A stretch of 64,000 nucleotides of DNA from assembly GCF_020034665.1 (NCBI RefSeq), contig NZ_JAIQDI010000001.1:3720001-3784000 (forward strand). The letters are read 5' to 3'. Positions 19,077-28,118 of this stretch are shown piece by piece. This DNA comes from Niabella beijingensis. Lineage in GTDB: Bacteria; Bacteroidota; Bacteroidia; Chitinophagales; Chitinophagaceae. The translations under genes and the position numbers were made by a program. The notes beneath the pieces were generated by a model. That model was given only the letters and a program-made list of their open reading frames with translations. It had not been told where the DNA came from and ran no database searches. The first letter of the stretch is position 1. Every line of letters starts with the position of its first letter.

Positions 19077-20555
19077 TTAATGAACCGAATCCTGCTCCAG
19101 CTGTGAGAGGTCAGAAACAGGCTTCGAGATGATCAACAGTCCTATAAACGTCAGTGTCGCATTAATTATTATCAGTTCCAGCCCGATTTTAAAATCACCG
19201 AAAAGTTCCTGCTGATACCGGTCGATAAAGAAACAGATGATGGGAGCGATAAAGCATACATAAGGCACCAGGCGGTCCTGCGGGCGGCGTTTGGTAAAAA
19301 TTCCGAAGGCGAAAAGTCCCAGCAGCGGGCCATAGGTGTATCCGGCCAGTTTCAGGATAATTCCGATCATGCTGTTGTCATTGATCCAGTAAAACATCAG
19401 TACCAACAGCAGGAAAGAGAAGGCCACCAGCAAGTGTACTTTCTGACGGAACCGTTTCTTTTGTGCCTCGTTCATGTCTTTACGCCGCTGTAATCCTGCT
19501 ATATCGATACAAAAAGAAGAGGTCAGGGCCGTCATGGCGCCGTCAGCACTGGGAAACAGGGCCGAGATCAGCGCCACAATAAAAATAATGGAAATATAGG
19601 GCGGCATGTGGTTGACCGCCACATCCGGGAACAAAGCATCTCCTTTCGCGGTAAGATTTTCCTGTGCAGCAAACAGGTGCAGCAGTCCGCCCAGGTACAG
19701 GAAAAGCCCGATCACCACCACCATGATAAACGCCAGTGATATCATGTTCTTCTGGGAATCTTTCAGGTTGGTCACCGAAATACTTTTCTGCATCATTTCC
19801 TGGTCGATACCGGTCATGCTAAGTGTGATAAAAGCACCTGCTAGGATCTGTTTGATAAAGAAATCATTTTTGGAAGGGTCGGTCTTGAATATCTGTGAAA
19901 GTCCGTTGTTACGCATGGCTTCCAGGCTTTCGCCCACCCCCATATTCATATGGTTCAGCAGGTAAATGGTGCAGATGATCAATCCCAGCAGCATACAGGT
20001 GGTTTGCAGGGTATCGGTCCACACGATGGTTTTCACACCGCCTTCAAAAGTGTACAGAATGATCATTACAAGGATAATAAGTGTAGAAACCCAGAAGGGG
20101 ATGCCAAAACTATCGAGGATGGTAATCTGTAATATATGCACCACGAGGTAAAGTCTTGCAGTGGCGCCAACCAGACGGGACAGGATAAAAAACCAGGCAC
20201 CGGTCTTATAGGACAGCATGCCCATCCGCGTTTTTAAATAACCATAAATAGAAGTAAGCTGCAGCCGGTAATACAAAGGAAGCAATACATAAGCGATCAG
20301 CAGGTATCCGATCATATAACCCAGTACCACCTGCATATAACCAAAAGCATCCTTGCCTACAGCACCGGGTACACTTACAAAGGTAACACCACTCAGCGAG
20401 GTGCCGATCATTCCAAAGGCTACCAGCATCCAGTTGCTGTTGCGGTTACCGATAAAGAAGGATTCGTTATTGCTGTTTTTGCTGGTTTTCCAGGCTACAG
20501 CCAGCAGTAGTATAAAGTAGGCGATAACAATTGAGAATAAGAAACCTGCAGACAT
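19077..20555 (-). CDS. sodium:solute symporter (SSS family)
   Basis: 492 aa with about 13 hydrophobic helices. Family motifs include FFIGNRNSNWMLVAFGMIGTSLSGVTFVSVPG near the N-terminus and LISALFPSADGAMTALTSSFCIDI in the middle. It is an inner-membrane Na+-coupled importer with unknown cargo. It is the first gene of the minus-strand cluster symporter/OMT/glucosaminidase/hpt and is divergent from the LOG-family gene. Confidence 0.9.
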   Translation of the reverse strand: MSAGFLFSIVIAYFILLLAVAWKTSKNSNNESFFIGNRNSNWMLVAFGMIGTSLSGVTFVSVPGAVGKDAFGYMQVVLGYMIGYLLIAYVLLPLYYRLQLTSIYGYLKTRMGMLSYKTGAWFFILSRLVGATARLYLVVHILQITILDSFGIPFWVSTLIILVMIILYTFEGGVKTIVWTDTLQTTCMLLGLIICTIYLLNHMNMGVGESLEAMRNNGLSQIFKTDPSKNDFFIKQILAGAFITLSMTGIDQEMMQKSISVTNLKDSQKNMISLAFIMVVVIGLFLYLGGLLHLFAAQENLTAKGDALFPDVAVNHMPPYISIIFIVALISALFPSADGAMTALTSSFCIDIAGLQRRKDMNEAQKKRFRQKVHLLVAFSFLLLVLMFYWINDNSMIGIILKLAGYTYGPLLGLFAFGIFTKRRPQDRLVPYVCFIAPIICFFIDRYQQELFGDFKIGLELIIINATLTFIGLLIISKPVSDLSQLEQDSVH

Positions 20556-20593
20556 GTGTATGTATTAAACTTTGGTTATCAGTTGAAATAATT

Positions 20594-20624
20594 TTTGAAG
20601 ATAGGGAAAATTGAGTTCCTTTTG
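20594..20624 (+). promoter_or_regulatory. candidate promoter of the LOG-family gene
   Basis: TTTG at 20594-20597, 19 nt of spacer, then TCCTTTTG at 20617-20624 (one mismatch to TAnnTTTG). The spacing is ideal for the Bacteroidota housekeeping sigma. The start site would be near 20630, downstream of the ATG at 20595, so translation must use the ATG at 20643. Confidence 0.5.
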
Positions 20625-20642
20625 CAACAAAAGTATCGAATC

Positions 20643-21179
20643 ATGACCATAAAATCAGTTGCGGTTTTTTGCGGGTCAAAAGAAGGACGGGATCCACTGT
20701 TTACAACACATACAGCGGAATTGGGGGCCATCATGGCGGCACGCAGTATAACGCTTGTTTACGGAGGCGGAAACGTGGGGTTAATGGGTACGATCGCCAA
20801 CGCGGTACTGGCCGGAGGGGGAACTGCTATCGGCGTGATCCCGCAGTTGCTGGCCGACCGCGAACGGTCGCACAAGGGACTGACCCAGCTGGAGATCGTG
20901 CCCGACATGCATATCCGCAAACGGCGAATGTATGAGCTCTGTGATGCTGCTGTGATCCTGCCCGGTGGCTATGGCACTCTTGATGAATTTTTCGAGATGA
21001 TCACCTGGAATAACCTGGCCATTCACGATAAAACCATTTTTGTACTGAATACCAATGATTACTATACACACCTGTTGATGCATATCCGGAAAATGTATGA
21101 AGAAGGCTTCCTGTACGAGGACCCCTGGGAGAAGATCCGGGTGCTTTCCTCCCCACAGGAATTGGAAAGATATCTTTGA
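20643..21179 (+). CDS. LOG-family protein (TIGR00730), cytokinin riboside monophosphate phosphoribohydrolase-like
   Basis: 178 aa from ATG 20643. The LOG motifs are present: VAVFCGSKEG at the N-terminus, YGGGNVGLMG, and PGGYGTLDEFFEMITW (equivalent to the PGGxGTxxE signature). Members hydrolyse nucleoside monophosphates to base and ribose 5-phosphate. The in-frame ATG at 20595 is rejected because the promoter-like element at 20594-20624 overlaps it and the extra residues are not family-like. Confidence 0.9.
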   Translation: MTIKSVAVFCGSKEGRDPLFTTHTAELGAIMAARSITLVYGGGNVGLMGTIANAVLAGGGTAIGVIPQLLADRERSHKGLTQLEIVPDMHIRKRRMYELCDAAVILPGGYGTLDEFFEMITWNNLAIHDKTIFVLNTNDYYTHLLMHIRKMYEEGFLYEDPWEKIRVLSSPQELERYL

Positions 21180-21385
21180 ATTGCCGCTCAAATACAGGCG
21201 ACTCAGTGTTTCTGAATCGCTTATGCGTGTTGTCTTATCTGTTTTTGAGCGCTGCGTATCAGTAAAATAACGGTCCGGTGGCCGCTGCTGCACTGAAAAC
21301 CCGGATATTTGGGACTGTGTTTCAGCGTTTCAATGGTTTTTTTGGAAAAACTTTTGCATTTTTGCAGAAACCTCCCTTATACCTG

Positions 21386-22144
21386 ATGAAGATGAATATT
21401 TATAGCGGCTTGGTGGAAAAGAAATTGAATGCCCGGAAATCCTTTGCGGTATTGCTCGACCCCGATTCAGTTGACCCTTCTTCATTAAACAGCCTGGTAA
21501 ACCTTTCAGAAAAAGCCGGGGTGGATTATTTTTTTGTAGGAGGAAGCCTGGTTCTTTCCACACATCTGGACGAAGTGATCCTGAAAATCAAAGAACTTAC
21601 GGATATACCGGTGGTATTATTTCCCGGAAGCCCTTCGCAGGTAAGCAAGTACGCAGATGCCCTTTTATACCTTTCCCTGATCTCCGGGAGGAACCCGGAA
21701 TTGCTCATCGGTCAGCATGTGGTTTCAGCTCCTGTTGTAAAAAAGAGCGGACTGGAAGTGATCCCGACCGGTTATATCGTGGTGGACGGAGGAGCTCCCA
21801 CAACGGTTTCCTATATCAGCAATGCGGCGCCGGTACCTTCCGATAAGAATGATATTGCGCTTTGCACAGCCATGGCCGGTGAAATGCTGGGTATGAAACT
21901 GATCTACATGGATGCCGGAAGCGGCGCCCGGATGCCGATAACGGAATCCATGATCCGGGCAGTGGCACAGAGCATTGAAGTTCCCCTGATTGTGGGTGGC
22001 GGGATCTCGGATCCTGAAAAAGCGTACCGGAACTGCAAAGCAGGCGCCGATGTGATCGTTGTGGGCAATGCCATTGAAAAAGCACCCTCCCTGATCACCG
22101 AGATCAGCAACGCCGTTCATTCTGTAAAGAAAGAAACGGTTTAG
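21386..22144 (+). CDS. pcrB: geranylgeranylglyceryl/heptaprenylglyceryl phosphate synthase family protein
   Basis: About 252 aa from ATG 21386. This TIM-barrel prenyltransferase has the signatures FAVLLDPDSVDPSS, FFVGGSLVL, VVLFPGSPSQVSKYADALLYLSLISGRNPELLIGQHV, YMDAGSGARMPI and VGGGISDPEKA. The family joins a polyprenyl diphosphate to glycerol 1-phosphate; PcrB-like members occur in Bacteroidota. The ATG at 21278 would add 36 non-family residues, while a CATTTTTG near-match to a -7 box at 21357-21364 fits the shorter start. Confidence 0.9.
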   Translation: MKMNIYSGLVEKKLNARKSFAVLLDPDSVDPSSLNSLVNLSEKAGVDYFFVGGSLVLSTHLDEVILKIKELTDIPVVLFPGSPSQVSKYADALLYLSLISGRNPELLIGQHVVSAPVVKKSGLEVIPTGYIVVDGGAPTTVSYISNAAPVPSDKNDIALCTAMAGEMLGMKLIYMDAGSGARMPITESMIRAVAQSIEVPLIVGGGISDPEKAYRNCKAGADVIVVGNAIEKAPSLITEISNAVHSVKKETV

Positions 22145-22222
22145 GTACTGATGTTGAAGTGAAAAGCTATAAGTGAAATATTCTTCAGGTGATTGCTGAA
22201 ATCTCAAAGCTGACAGCCTGCC

Positions 22223-22957
22223 TCAAAGACTCATCATCTCTTTAAATTTTACAGCCTGCCGCCGGCTGACTTCGATCTTTTCGCCATCCTTTAGCTCGAT
22301 CAGCAGCCCGTTATTAAAATAGGGCTCAATTTTTTCGATCATCCTCAGATTGATGATGTGTTTGCGGTTGGCCCTGAAAAAAGACTTGGGATCCAGCCGT
22401 TCTTCAAGCGCATTCAGCGATTTAAGGATCAGCGGTTTGTTAGGTCCAAAAAACACTTTTGCATAATTCCCCACACTTTCAAACAGGCGGATATCACTCA
22501 GTTTTACAAACCAGCAGCGATCGCCGTCCTTTACAAATACCTGGCTGTTTTCATTCAGCACTTCATGATTGGTGAAAGAAGCCGCTTCACTTTCTTCATA
22601 ATCCGGTATGTTGAGCTTTTTGACGGCATCTTCCAGTCGCTTCGAATCGATGGGTTTTAAAAGGTAATCCAGCGCATTAACCTCAAAAGCCTTCAGCGCA
22701 TATTCGTCGTAAGCCGTGGTGAAAATGACCAGGGGTGTATATTCCAGTTCCTCCAGCATTTCAAATCCTGACTTGCCCGGCATCTGTATATCCAGGAAGA
22801 TCAGGTCGGGTTGCTGCGAGTTGATCTTACGCATTCCTTCTTCTGCATTGCCTGCTTCATCAATCACCCGGATCTCGGGGAAATCATGAAGCAGTTTCTT
22901 TAGTTCTGCACGGGCCAGCCGTTCGTCATCAATGATTATCGTACGCATATGTTTCAT
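22223..22957 (-). CDS. LytTR-family response regulator
   Basis: 244 aa. The receiver domain (1-about 120) has phospho-acceptor Asp56 in LIFLDIQMPGKSG, acidic IDDE at 9-12 and Lys in DYLLKPID. The LytTR DNA-binding domain (about 140-240) contains SVGNYAKVFF, FFRANRKHIINL and VSRRQAVKFKEMM. It is the output partner of the sensor kinase encoded 26 nt upstream. Start could also be Met4 (22948). Targets are unknown. Confidence 0.93.
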   Translation of the reverse strand: MKHMRTIIIDDERLARAELKKLLHDFPEIRVIDEAGNAEEGMRKINSQQPDLIFLDIQMPGKSGFEMLEELEYTPLVIFTTAYDEYALKAFEVNALDYLLKPIDSKRLEDAVKKLNIPDYEESEAASFTNHEVLNENSQVFVKDGDRCWFVKLSDIRLFESVGNYAKVFFGPNKPLILKSLNALEERLDPKSFFRANRKHIINLRMIEKIEPYFNNGLLIELKDGEKIEVSRRQAVKFKEMMSL

Positions 22958-22983
22958 CCGTATTTTTTTGCGAAGTATACTGT

Positions 22984-24048
22984 TTATACCGGCAACTCTA
23001 TTTTTGCTTCAACGGTACCGGGGGTCAGCTGGTGGATCTGAAAACCGCTTCTGCCCGGGTACAACAGCTTCAGCCGGTCGCGGATGCTGCTCAGCCCGAA
23101 TCCGGAATCCTCTTTTTCTCCTGTAAATGTGCCGGTGTTCCGGACGCAAAGTTCAATAAAATTATTTTTGAGCCGTGCCGCTATTGATACCAGCCCTCCC
23201 TGTAATTCCCTGCTGATGCCGTGTTTGATCGCGTTCTCCACCAGGGTTTGCAGCATCATCGGAGGGATCTGCTGTTCCAGCGTCCGGCTGTCGATATCAT
23301 ACCGTACGGTCAGCCGGTCTTCAAAACGGACCTGCTCCAGGGCCAGGTAATCTTCAATGATATCCAGTTCGTTCTTCAGGCTCACCGATTCTGTTTTATG
23401 CATGGTGATGCTGCTACGCAGGATATTGCTCAGTTCGGTAATGGCCTCACGTGCCCGGCCTGGATTTTCATCTACCAGGGCCCGGATGCTGTTGAGCGCA
23501 TTAAAGATAAAATGAGGATTGATATTGGATTTAATGGTCTTCAGCTCCAGCTCCCGCACCAGTGATTTTAACTGGAGCGTATCGATCTGCTGCTGCTGGT
23601 ATTCACGCGCATAATGATAAATGATATAGATCGCATTCCAGATAAAAATATAGATGAACCAGGAGATCATATTATTGAACGAAACCAGCCAGATACCGCG
23701 CCGCTTTAATACCTCGATCTCCCGCTGGGTGAATAGTTCAAACTGTTTGTATACCTGTTGTTCGATGATCCCGCAGATGGACGCCGTTATGATGGAAAGC
23801 AAGATAAAATTGAGGAGCTGGATGCCCCAGTTGTGCTTCAGCAGGTGCAGCCGGATAATGAACAGCCGCATAAAATGGGTCAGGATCACCCCGATGATCA
23901 CAAAACTCACGGCCCGCATGAAAAATAATGCACGGTCTTCGGGAGTATCGAATTTTCCATAGAACCAGGCAAAGAACAGGTGGATGAGAAAGAGCCCGCC
24001 CCATCCAATGAGTTGAAACCACCAGTAATGCTTTTTACCTGAAAACAT
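22984..24048 (-). CDS. LytS/YehU-type sensor histidine kinase
   Basis: 354 aa. Four membrane helices (about 11-30, 43-65, 76-95, 120-146) are followed by a coiled linker, the His_kinase domain with His179 in NINPHFIFNALNSI, and a HATPase region (QTLVENAIKHGI, GFGLSSIRDRL). No periplasmic sensor domain is evident, so sensing probably occurs in the membrane. It forms a two-component system with the LytTR regulator encoded immediately downstream. Confidence 0.93.
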   Translation of the reverse strand: MFSGKKHYWWFQLIGWGGLFLIHLFFAWFYGKFDTPEDRALFFMRAVSFVIIGVILTHFMRLFIIRLHLLKHNWGIQLLNFILLSIITASICGIIEQQVYKQFELFTQREIEVLKRRGIWLVSFNNMISWFIYIFIWNAIYIIYHYAREYQQQQIDTLQLKSLVRELELKTIKSNINPHFIFNALNSIRALVDENPGRAREAITELSNILRSSITMHKTESVSLKNELDIIEDYLALEQVRFEDRLTVRYDIDSRTLEQQIPPMMLQTLVENAIKHGISRELQGGLVSIAARLKNNFIELCVRNTGTFTGEKEDSGFGLSSIRDRLKLLYPGRSGFQIHQLTPGTVEAKIELPV

Positions 24049-24052
24049 GCTG

Positions 24053-24060
24053 CAAAGCTA
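24053..24060 (-). promoter_or_regulatory. -7 box at the sensor kinase start codon
   Basis: The minus strand reads TAGCTTTG, a perfect TAnnTTTG, only 4 nt before the ATG at 24048. If used, the transcript would be leaderless or nearly so. No clear -33 element is seen. Confidence 0.45.
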
Positions 24061-24150
24061 ATTAATAAAATCACCGTTTGCCGCGAAAATAAGTAAGTGG
24101 CGATAATCATCTATAAAAGGAAAAGAACCCGCAGGTTGGGAATTACAGGT

Positions 24151-24195
24151 CAAAATCTCAGTTCTCAATTCTCAGCTCCCCAATCTGAAATCTCA
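24151..24195. repeat. TCTCA-type low-complexity intergenic repeat
   Basis: Repeated words of the form TCTCAGTTCTCAATTCTCAG and AAATCTCA; a related tract lies at 43352-43400 before thrB. The rest of the 24061-24534 gap shows no gene or RNA I can recognise. Confidence 0.45.
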
Positions 24196-24534
24196 TCCCG
24201 ATGGCTATTGCATATGCGTCAGGTTGATTTTTACTGTTTAAGAAGCTGCAATGCTGCGTTGATCTTTGCAGTAAATAACAGGAGCTGACAATAGAGGTGC
24301 AGCGCACGGGTCATAGCGCAGGGTTTACACAGATCCGGTGTATGAAAATTACCGCCGCGCTGCGCCGTCGTCCGCTTATTTCCCTTGATAAGGTGTGCAG
24401 GAAGGTGCCGGTTTTCGGAGTTTGATCTGAAATGGCTTTGCTCTGACGCGTATGCGATTACTATCCGAACTCAAATCCAGACCCTGGACTCTGTTCCAGC
24501 TGATTGCTCATGGCTGAAAGCTGAAAAACTTCGC

Positions 24535-24542
24535 TACATTTG
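24535..24542 (+). promoter_or_regulatory. candidate -7 box of the 24560 gene
   Basis: TACATTTG is a perfect TAnnTTTG box 17 nt before the ATG at 24560. The -33 region has only a weak TGG at 24511-24513. Confidence 0.45.
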
Positions 24543-24559
24543 CCGCAACTGCATACAGT

Positions 24560-25594
24560 ATGTACAGATTCTTCCTGCTATTGGTGCTGCTGCCGGTGTG
24601 TTGCTGTACCGCATGTAAAACCCGTCCGGCGCCGCATACCACCGAACGGGCTTTTTATTACTGGAAGAGTGTCTTTGCGCCTACGGACTATGAAAAACAA
24701 AAAGCAGACAGCCTGGGGATCACCACGGTTTATCTCCGGCTGTTTGATGTGGTCCGGAATAAAAGAACCGGGGTTCCGGAGCCGGCAGCCAAGTTGCTGG
24801 TAAAAGATAGCGCCTGGCTGCTCAAAAAAAAGGTGGTGCCGGTTGTGTTTATCACAAATGAATGCCTTTACCAGCTGGACAGCGCGGCGATCCGGCAGCT
24901 TGGCGGGCACGTCACGGGCCTGGTATCCCGGCTGGCAGAACAGGGCGGCTTTGGCAATTATAAGGAACTGCAGATCGATTGCGACTGGTCGGCATCTACA
25001 AGGGACCGGTATTTTGATCTGTTGCGGCTGATAAAGGAGATCAATAAGACCCAACTGCTTTCCGCCACTATCCGGCTGCACCAGGTAAAATACAAACAAA
25101 GTGCGGGCATACCTCCTGTAGACCGGGGACTGCTGATGTGTTATAATATGGGCGATCTGCAGCAGGTGAATGTAAGGAACTCTATCATCGATGTGCAGGA
25201 ATTTCAGCGTTACGTCCGGCAACTTTCTTCTTATCCGTTGCCGCTGGATGCAGGACTGCCGCTGTTTTCCTGGATCGTGATCTTTGATAAAGGACGATTC
25301 GCCGGGCTGATCCGCAATGAAACGGCATCGCTTGAGGGACGGCCTGCATTCCGCAAATCAGGCTGGGGATATGAAGTACAGAAAGACACCGTTCTTGGTG
25401 GCCGCCTGGTGAAACGCGGCCAGTTCCTCCGACCCGAAAACAGTGACTTTTCAACCGTTAAAACGGTAGGAAAACAGTTGTCAGAACGGATCAGTAACCG
25501 GGAATTGCGGGTCGCTTTGTATCACCTGGATTCATTAACTTTAAATAAATATTCGTTCTATGAACTGGAAAACATCTTTAACGGCCTGCATTAG
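24560..25594 (+). CDS. putative lipoprotein, possibly DUF3142-like
   Basis: 344 aa. The N-terminus is a hydrophobic signal with a cysteine cluster (PVCCCTACK) that could serve as a lipobox. The conserved-looking core LQIDCDWSASTRDRYFDLL, LSATIRLHQVKY, PPVDRGLLMCYNMG resembles DUF3142 proteins as I remember them, and the alternating beta/alpha pattern suggests a TIM-barrel-like fold. No function is known to me. Its 3' end overlaps the next gene by 35 nt, so the two are probably translated together. Confidence 0.75.
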   Translation: MYRFFLLLVLLPVCCCTACKTRPAPHTTERAFYYWKSVFAPTDYEKQKADSLGITTVYLRLFDVVRNKRTGVPEPAAKLLVKDSAWLLKKKVVPVVFITNECLYQLDSAAIRQLGGHVTGLVSRLAEQGGFGNYKELQIDCDWSASTRDRYFDLLRLIKEINKTQLLSATIRLHQVKYKQSAGIPPVDRGLLMCYNMGDLQQVNVRNSIIDVQEFQRYVRQLSSYPLPLDAGLPLFSWIVIFDKGRFAGLIRNETASLEGRPAFRKSGWGYEVQKDTVLGGRLVKRGQFLRPENSDFSTVKTVGKQLSERISNRELRVALYHLDSLTLNKYSFYELENIFNGLH

Positions 25595-27902
25595 CTGTTT
25601 GGTTCTGCTAATTCCCAATAATATTTTCAGCTGTGCGGATGTGGAAGACTCTTTTAGTTCCTTTGTATCCTTTTTTAACCGGTCTGCTGCCGAAACACCT
25701 GCATATGCTCCTTTTTATTTTGCCGATCTTCAGTTCTTAAGAGATGATGAAGAGCACCCTTCTACAACAAAAGCTGTTGTAAAGGAATGGTGCGCTTTTA
25801 CCGGGAACCAGGTTTCCGAAACGGATGCGAATGCCTTTGTTATGAAGTTCGACCGCAGGGAACTGACGGCCCTGTATTACCATCTTGAAGAGGGGAAGCC
25901 GCTGGTGCTCCCCGATTCTGTTAAAAAAAACGGGATGACCCGCTTCTTCCTGGAGCATAAGGATTTGGAGGCCCTGGGCTACCTGATGTATGCCAAGCAG
26001 GTAGAACCCTATGTGACCGTCGAGTACAACAGCTGGAACGCGACACCGCGGGACAGTATCAAAATGAACGGACTGCTGAAGAACGGACTTCAGTTGTATA
26101 AAGCGGCAAAGTCGCCCCTGTTCCAATTGAAGTACGGGTATCAGGTAGTGCGGCTGGCACATTACAATCATCAGTATGCGGACGCAGTGCGGTACTACGA
26201 CGAGCTGGTGAGCTCCAATCCAACGCCGGGCGTGTTGCAGTTCTTAAGCCGCGGGTTAAAAGCAGGCGCGCTCTACTGGCTCGATCGCAAACCGGAGGCA
26301 GCCTATATTTTTTCGCAGGTCTTTAATGAAACGGATATCAAGAAGATCGCCAATTTCAACAGTTTTGCCTGGGCAATGCCGGACCGGGAGCAATTCCGCA
26401 AAACCTATCTTCCTCTTTGTAAAACGGATAAGGAAAAAGCAAATATGCTGGCATTGTACAGCCTGAATACCACTGAGCCGGATGTGGCGGTGCTGGCAGA
26501 GATCCACCGGCTGAACCCGGGTATGGATGTAGTGCCCACGCTGGTGGTACGGGAGATCAACAAGATCGAAATGGCGCTGTTGCCGGAATTCGGAATAAGC
26601 CGGAGCGCTGTCGGGCAGAAAAATTTTTATGGTGGTGCCGGTGCTTTTTCAGCTGACGAGACCGCGATGCTGACCAGCTTTGTAAAAACACTGGAGGCGA
26701 TCTCGGGCAGTGGAAAGTATCCCGAAAATGCCCTGTATCCTATTGGCGCAGCCTATATTTCCTGCTTGCTGAAAGATTACACCAGTGCCAACCGGCTGCT
26801 GGCTGCAGCAAAGAAGATGAAATCTTCCCGGGTGCTTGAAGATCAGTGGATGTTGACCAGCCTGTTGGTTGCCATCAATGAAAGTCCGAAACTGAATGCA
26901 GCAGCCGAGCAAAAGATACTGCCTGCATTACAATGGATACAGAAAAAAGCAGCCGCAGAAAAGACAGAAGAATATAATCAGCAGCAGTACCAATGGAGTA
27001 ATTTTTATAAAAATATACTGGTGGAGGTAATGTCCGCCCGCTATGCCGCCCAGGGAGATATTAACCGGATGGTACTGGCCTATGGGGCTGCAGACCGCAC
27101 CAGCTGGACCTATCCGGCCGCTATTAATTATATAAGAGATTCGTTTACAGTAAAGGAAGCAGAAGGATTGTATGATTTTCTGACCCAAAAACGATTTACC
27201 TCATTCGAGTCGTTCCTGCTTCATACCGGAACGGTCGACCGTAAAGGGGTAGCTGATTATGTAGGCACCGCCTATCTGCGGGATTACAATTACGACAAGG
27301 CCATCGAATGGCTCGGCAAAGAAGAGAACAAACTGATCGAAAAAGATCCGTTCAAAGAACTGTTGTTCGACCGGGAAGAACGGCTCCCCGGGGATGCGGT
27401 GACCACCACAAAGCTGGACTATGCAAAAAAAATGAAGGCCCTGCTGGCGAAACAAAATGACCCGGAGGCCCTGTATCAGCTCGGGCTTGGGTATTATAAC
27501 ATCACCTACTACGGGTATGCATGGGAGCTGACCACTTATTACAGAAGTGGCGCCGATGGTTATTGTATCCCGGAAAAGGCCAGCACATTTGAGAAAGATT
27601 ATTACGGCTGTTACAAAGCCAAAGCCTGTTTTGAAAAGGCCCTGGCTGCCGCATCGGATGCAGAGTTAAAGGCCAGGTGTCTGTTTATGATGGCCCGCTG
27701 CGGACAAAAGGAGTTGCGAAAACCCCAGTATGCCGACTTTAATTACAACTATGATCTGTATGATAAAAAAGTAAAAGAGTATTACGATGTATTTAAAGCC
27801 AATGTCTATTTCCCGAAATACAAAAACGAATATTCCGGTACAAAATTTTACCGGGAAACGCTGACCCGGTGTTCATACCTGGCGGATTTTGTGGCGAAAT
27901 GA
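25560..27902 (+). CDS. large exported helical-repeat protein of unknown function
   Basis: 780 aa with an N-terminal signal (SLTACISCLVLLIPNNIFSC) that may be lipidated at the last cysteine. The body is almost entirely helical with TPR/SEL1-like stretches (for example AVRYYDELVSSNPTPGVLQFLSRGLKAGALYWL, and KAKACFEKALAAASDAELKARCLFMMARCG near the end). I do not recognise the family. Because it overlaps the DUF3142-like gene by 35 nt, the two probably act together in the periplasm or at the outer membrane. Confidence 0.8.
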   Translation: MNWKTSLTACISCLVLLIPNNIFSCADVEDSFSSFVSFFNRSAAETPAYAPFYFADLQFLRDDEEHPSTTKAVVKEWCAFTGNQVSETDANAFVMKFDRRELTALYYHLEEGKPLVLPDSVKKNGMTRFFLEHKDLEALGYLMYAKQVEPYVTVEYNSWNATPRDSIKMNGLLKNGLQLYKAAKSPLFQLKYGYQVVRLAHYNHQYADAVRYYDELVSSNPTPGVLQFLSRGLKAGALYWLDRKPEAAYIFSQVFNETDIKKIANFNSFAWAMPDREQFRKTYLPLCKTDKEKANMLALYSLNTTEPDVAVLAEIHRLNPGMDVVPTLVVREINKIEMALLPEFGISRSAVGQKNFYGGAGAFSADETAMLTSFVKTLEAISGSGKYPENALYPIGAAYISCLLKDYTSANRLLAAAKKMKSSRVLEDQWMLTSLLVAINESPKLNAAAEQKILPALQWIQKKAAAEKTEEYNQQQYQWSNFYKNILVEVMSARYAAQGDINRMVLAYGAADRTSWTYPAAINYIRDSFTVKEAEGLYDFLTQKRFTSFESFLLHTGTVDRKGVADYVGTAYLRDYNYDKAIEWLGKEENKLIEKDPFKELLFDREERLPGDAVTTTKLDYAKKMKALLAKQNDPEALYQLGLGYYNITYYGYAWELTTYYRSGADGYCIPEKASTFEKDYYGCYKAKACFEKALAAASDAELKARCLFMMARCGQKELRKPQYADFNYNYDLYDKKVKEYYDVFKANVYFPKYKNEYSGTKFYRETLTRCSYLADFVAK

Positions 27903-27997
27903 GCGCCCGGTTCCGCTTTTGGACCTTCGCCTGACCGGATATAACGGCGCTCAATCGGTTGCACAAAAAAGATCAGGAACCGCGCATACATTTTTTA

Positions 27998-28021
27998 TAG
28001 ATTTGTTTGTCCCCGGACAAA
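27998..28021 (+). promoter_or_regulatory. -7 box followed by a palindrome upstream of the 28119 gene
   Basis: TAGATTTG at 27998-28005 is a perfect -7 box. It is followed at once by the palindrome TTTGTCC-CC-GGACAAA (28006-28021), which covers the expected start site and looks like an operator more than a hairpin because the loop is only 2 nt. No -33 TTTG is visible. The leader would be about 108 nt. Confidence 0.4.
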
Positions 28022-28118
28022 TGATAGGAATGTTCATGTAAAAATTTCATCCGGAATTTGCGATGTATGAAAATTTTGCCTGAAAGGTTCCCGCCTTTAT
28101 AACAATAAAACATTACGG

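Noticed and set aside
20595..20642. Upstream start of the LOG-family gene
   Set aside because: The promoter-like element (20594-20624) overlaps this start, and the 16 extra residues are not family-like.
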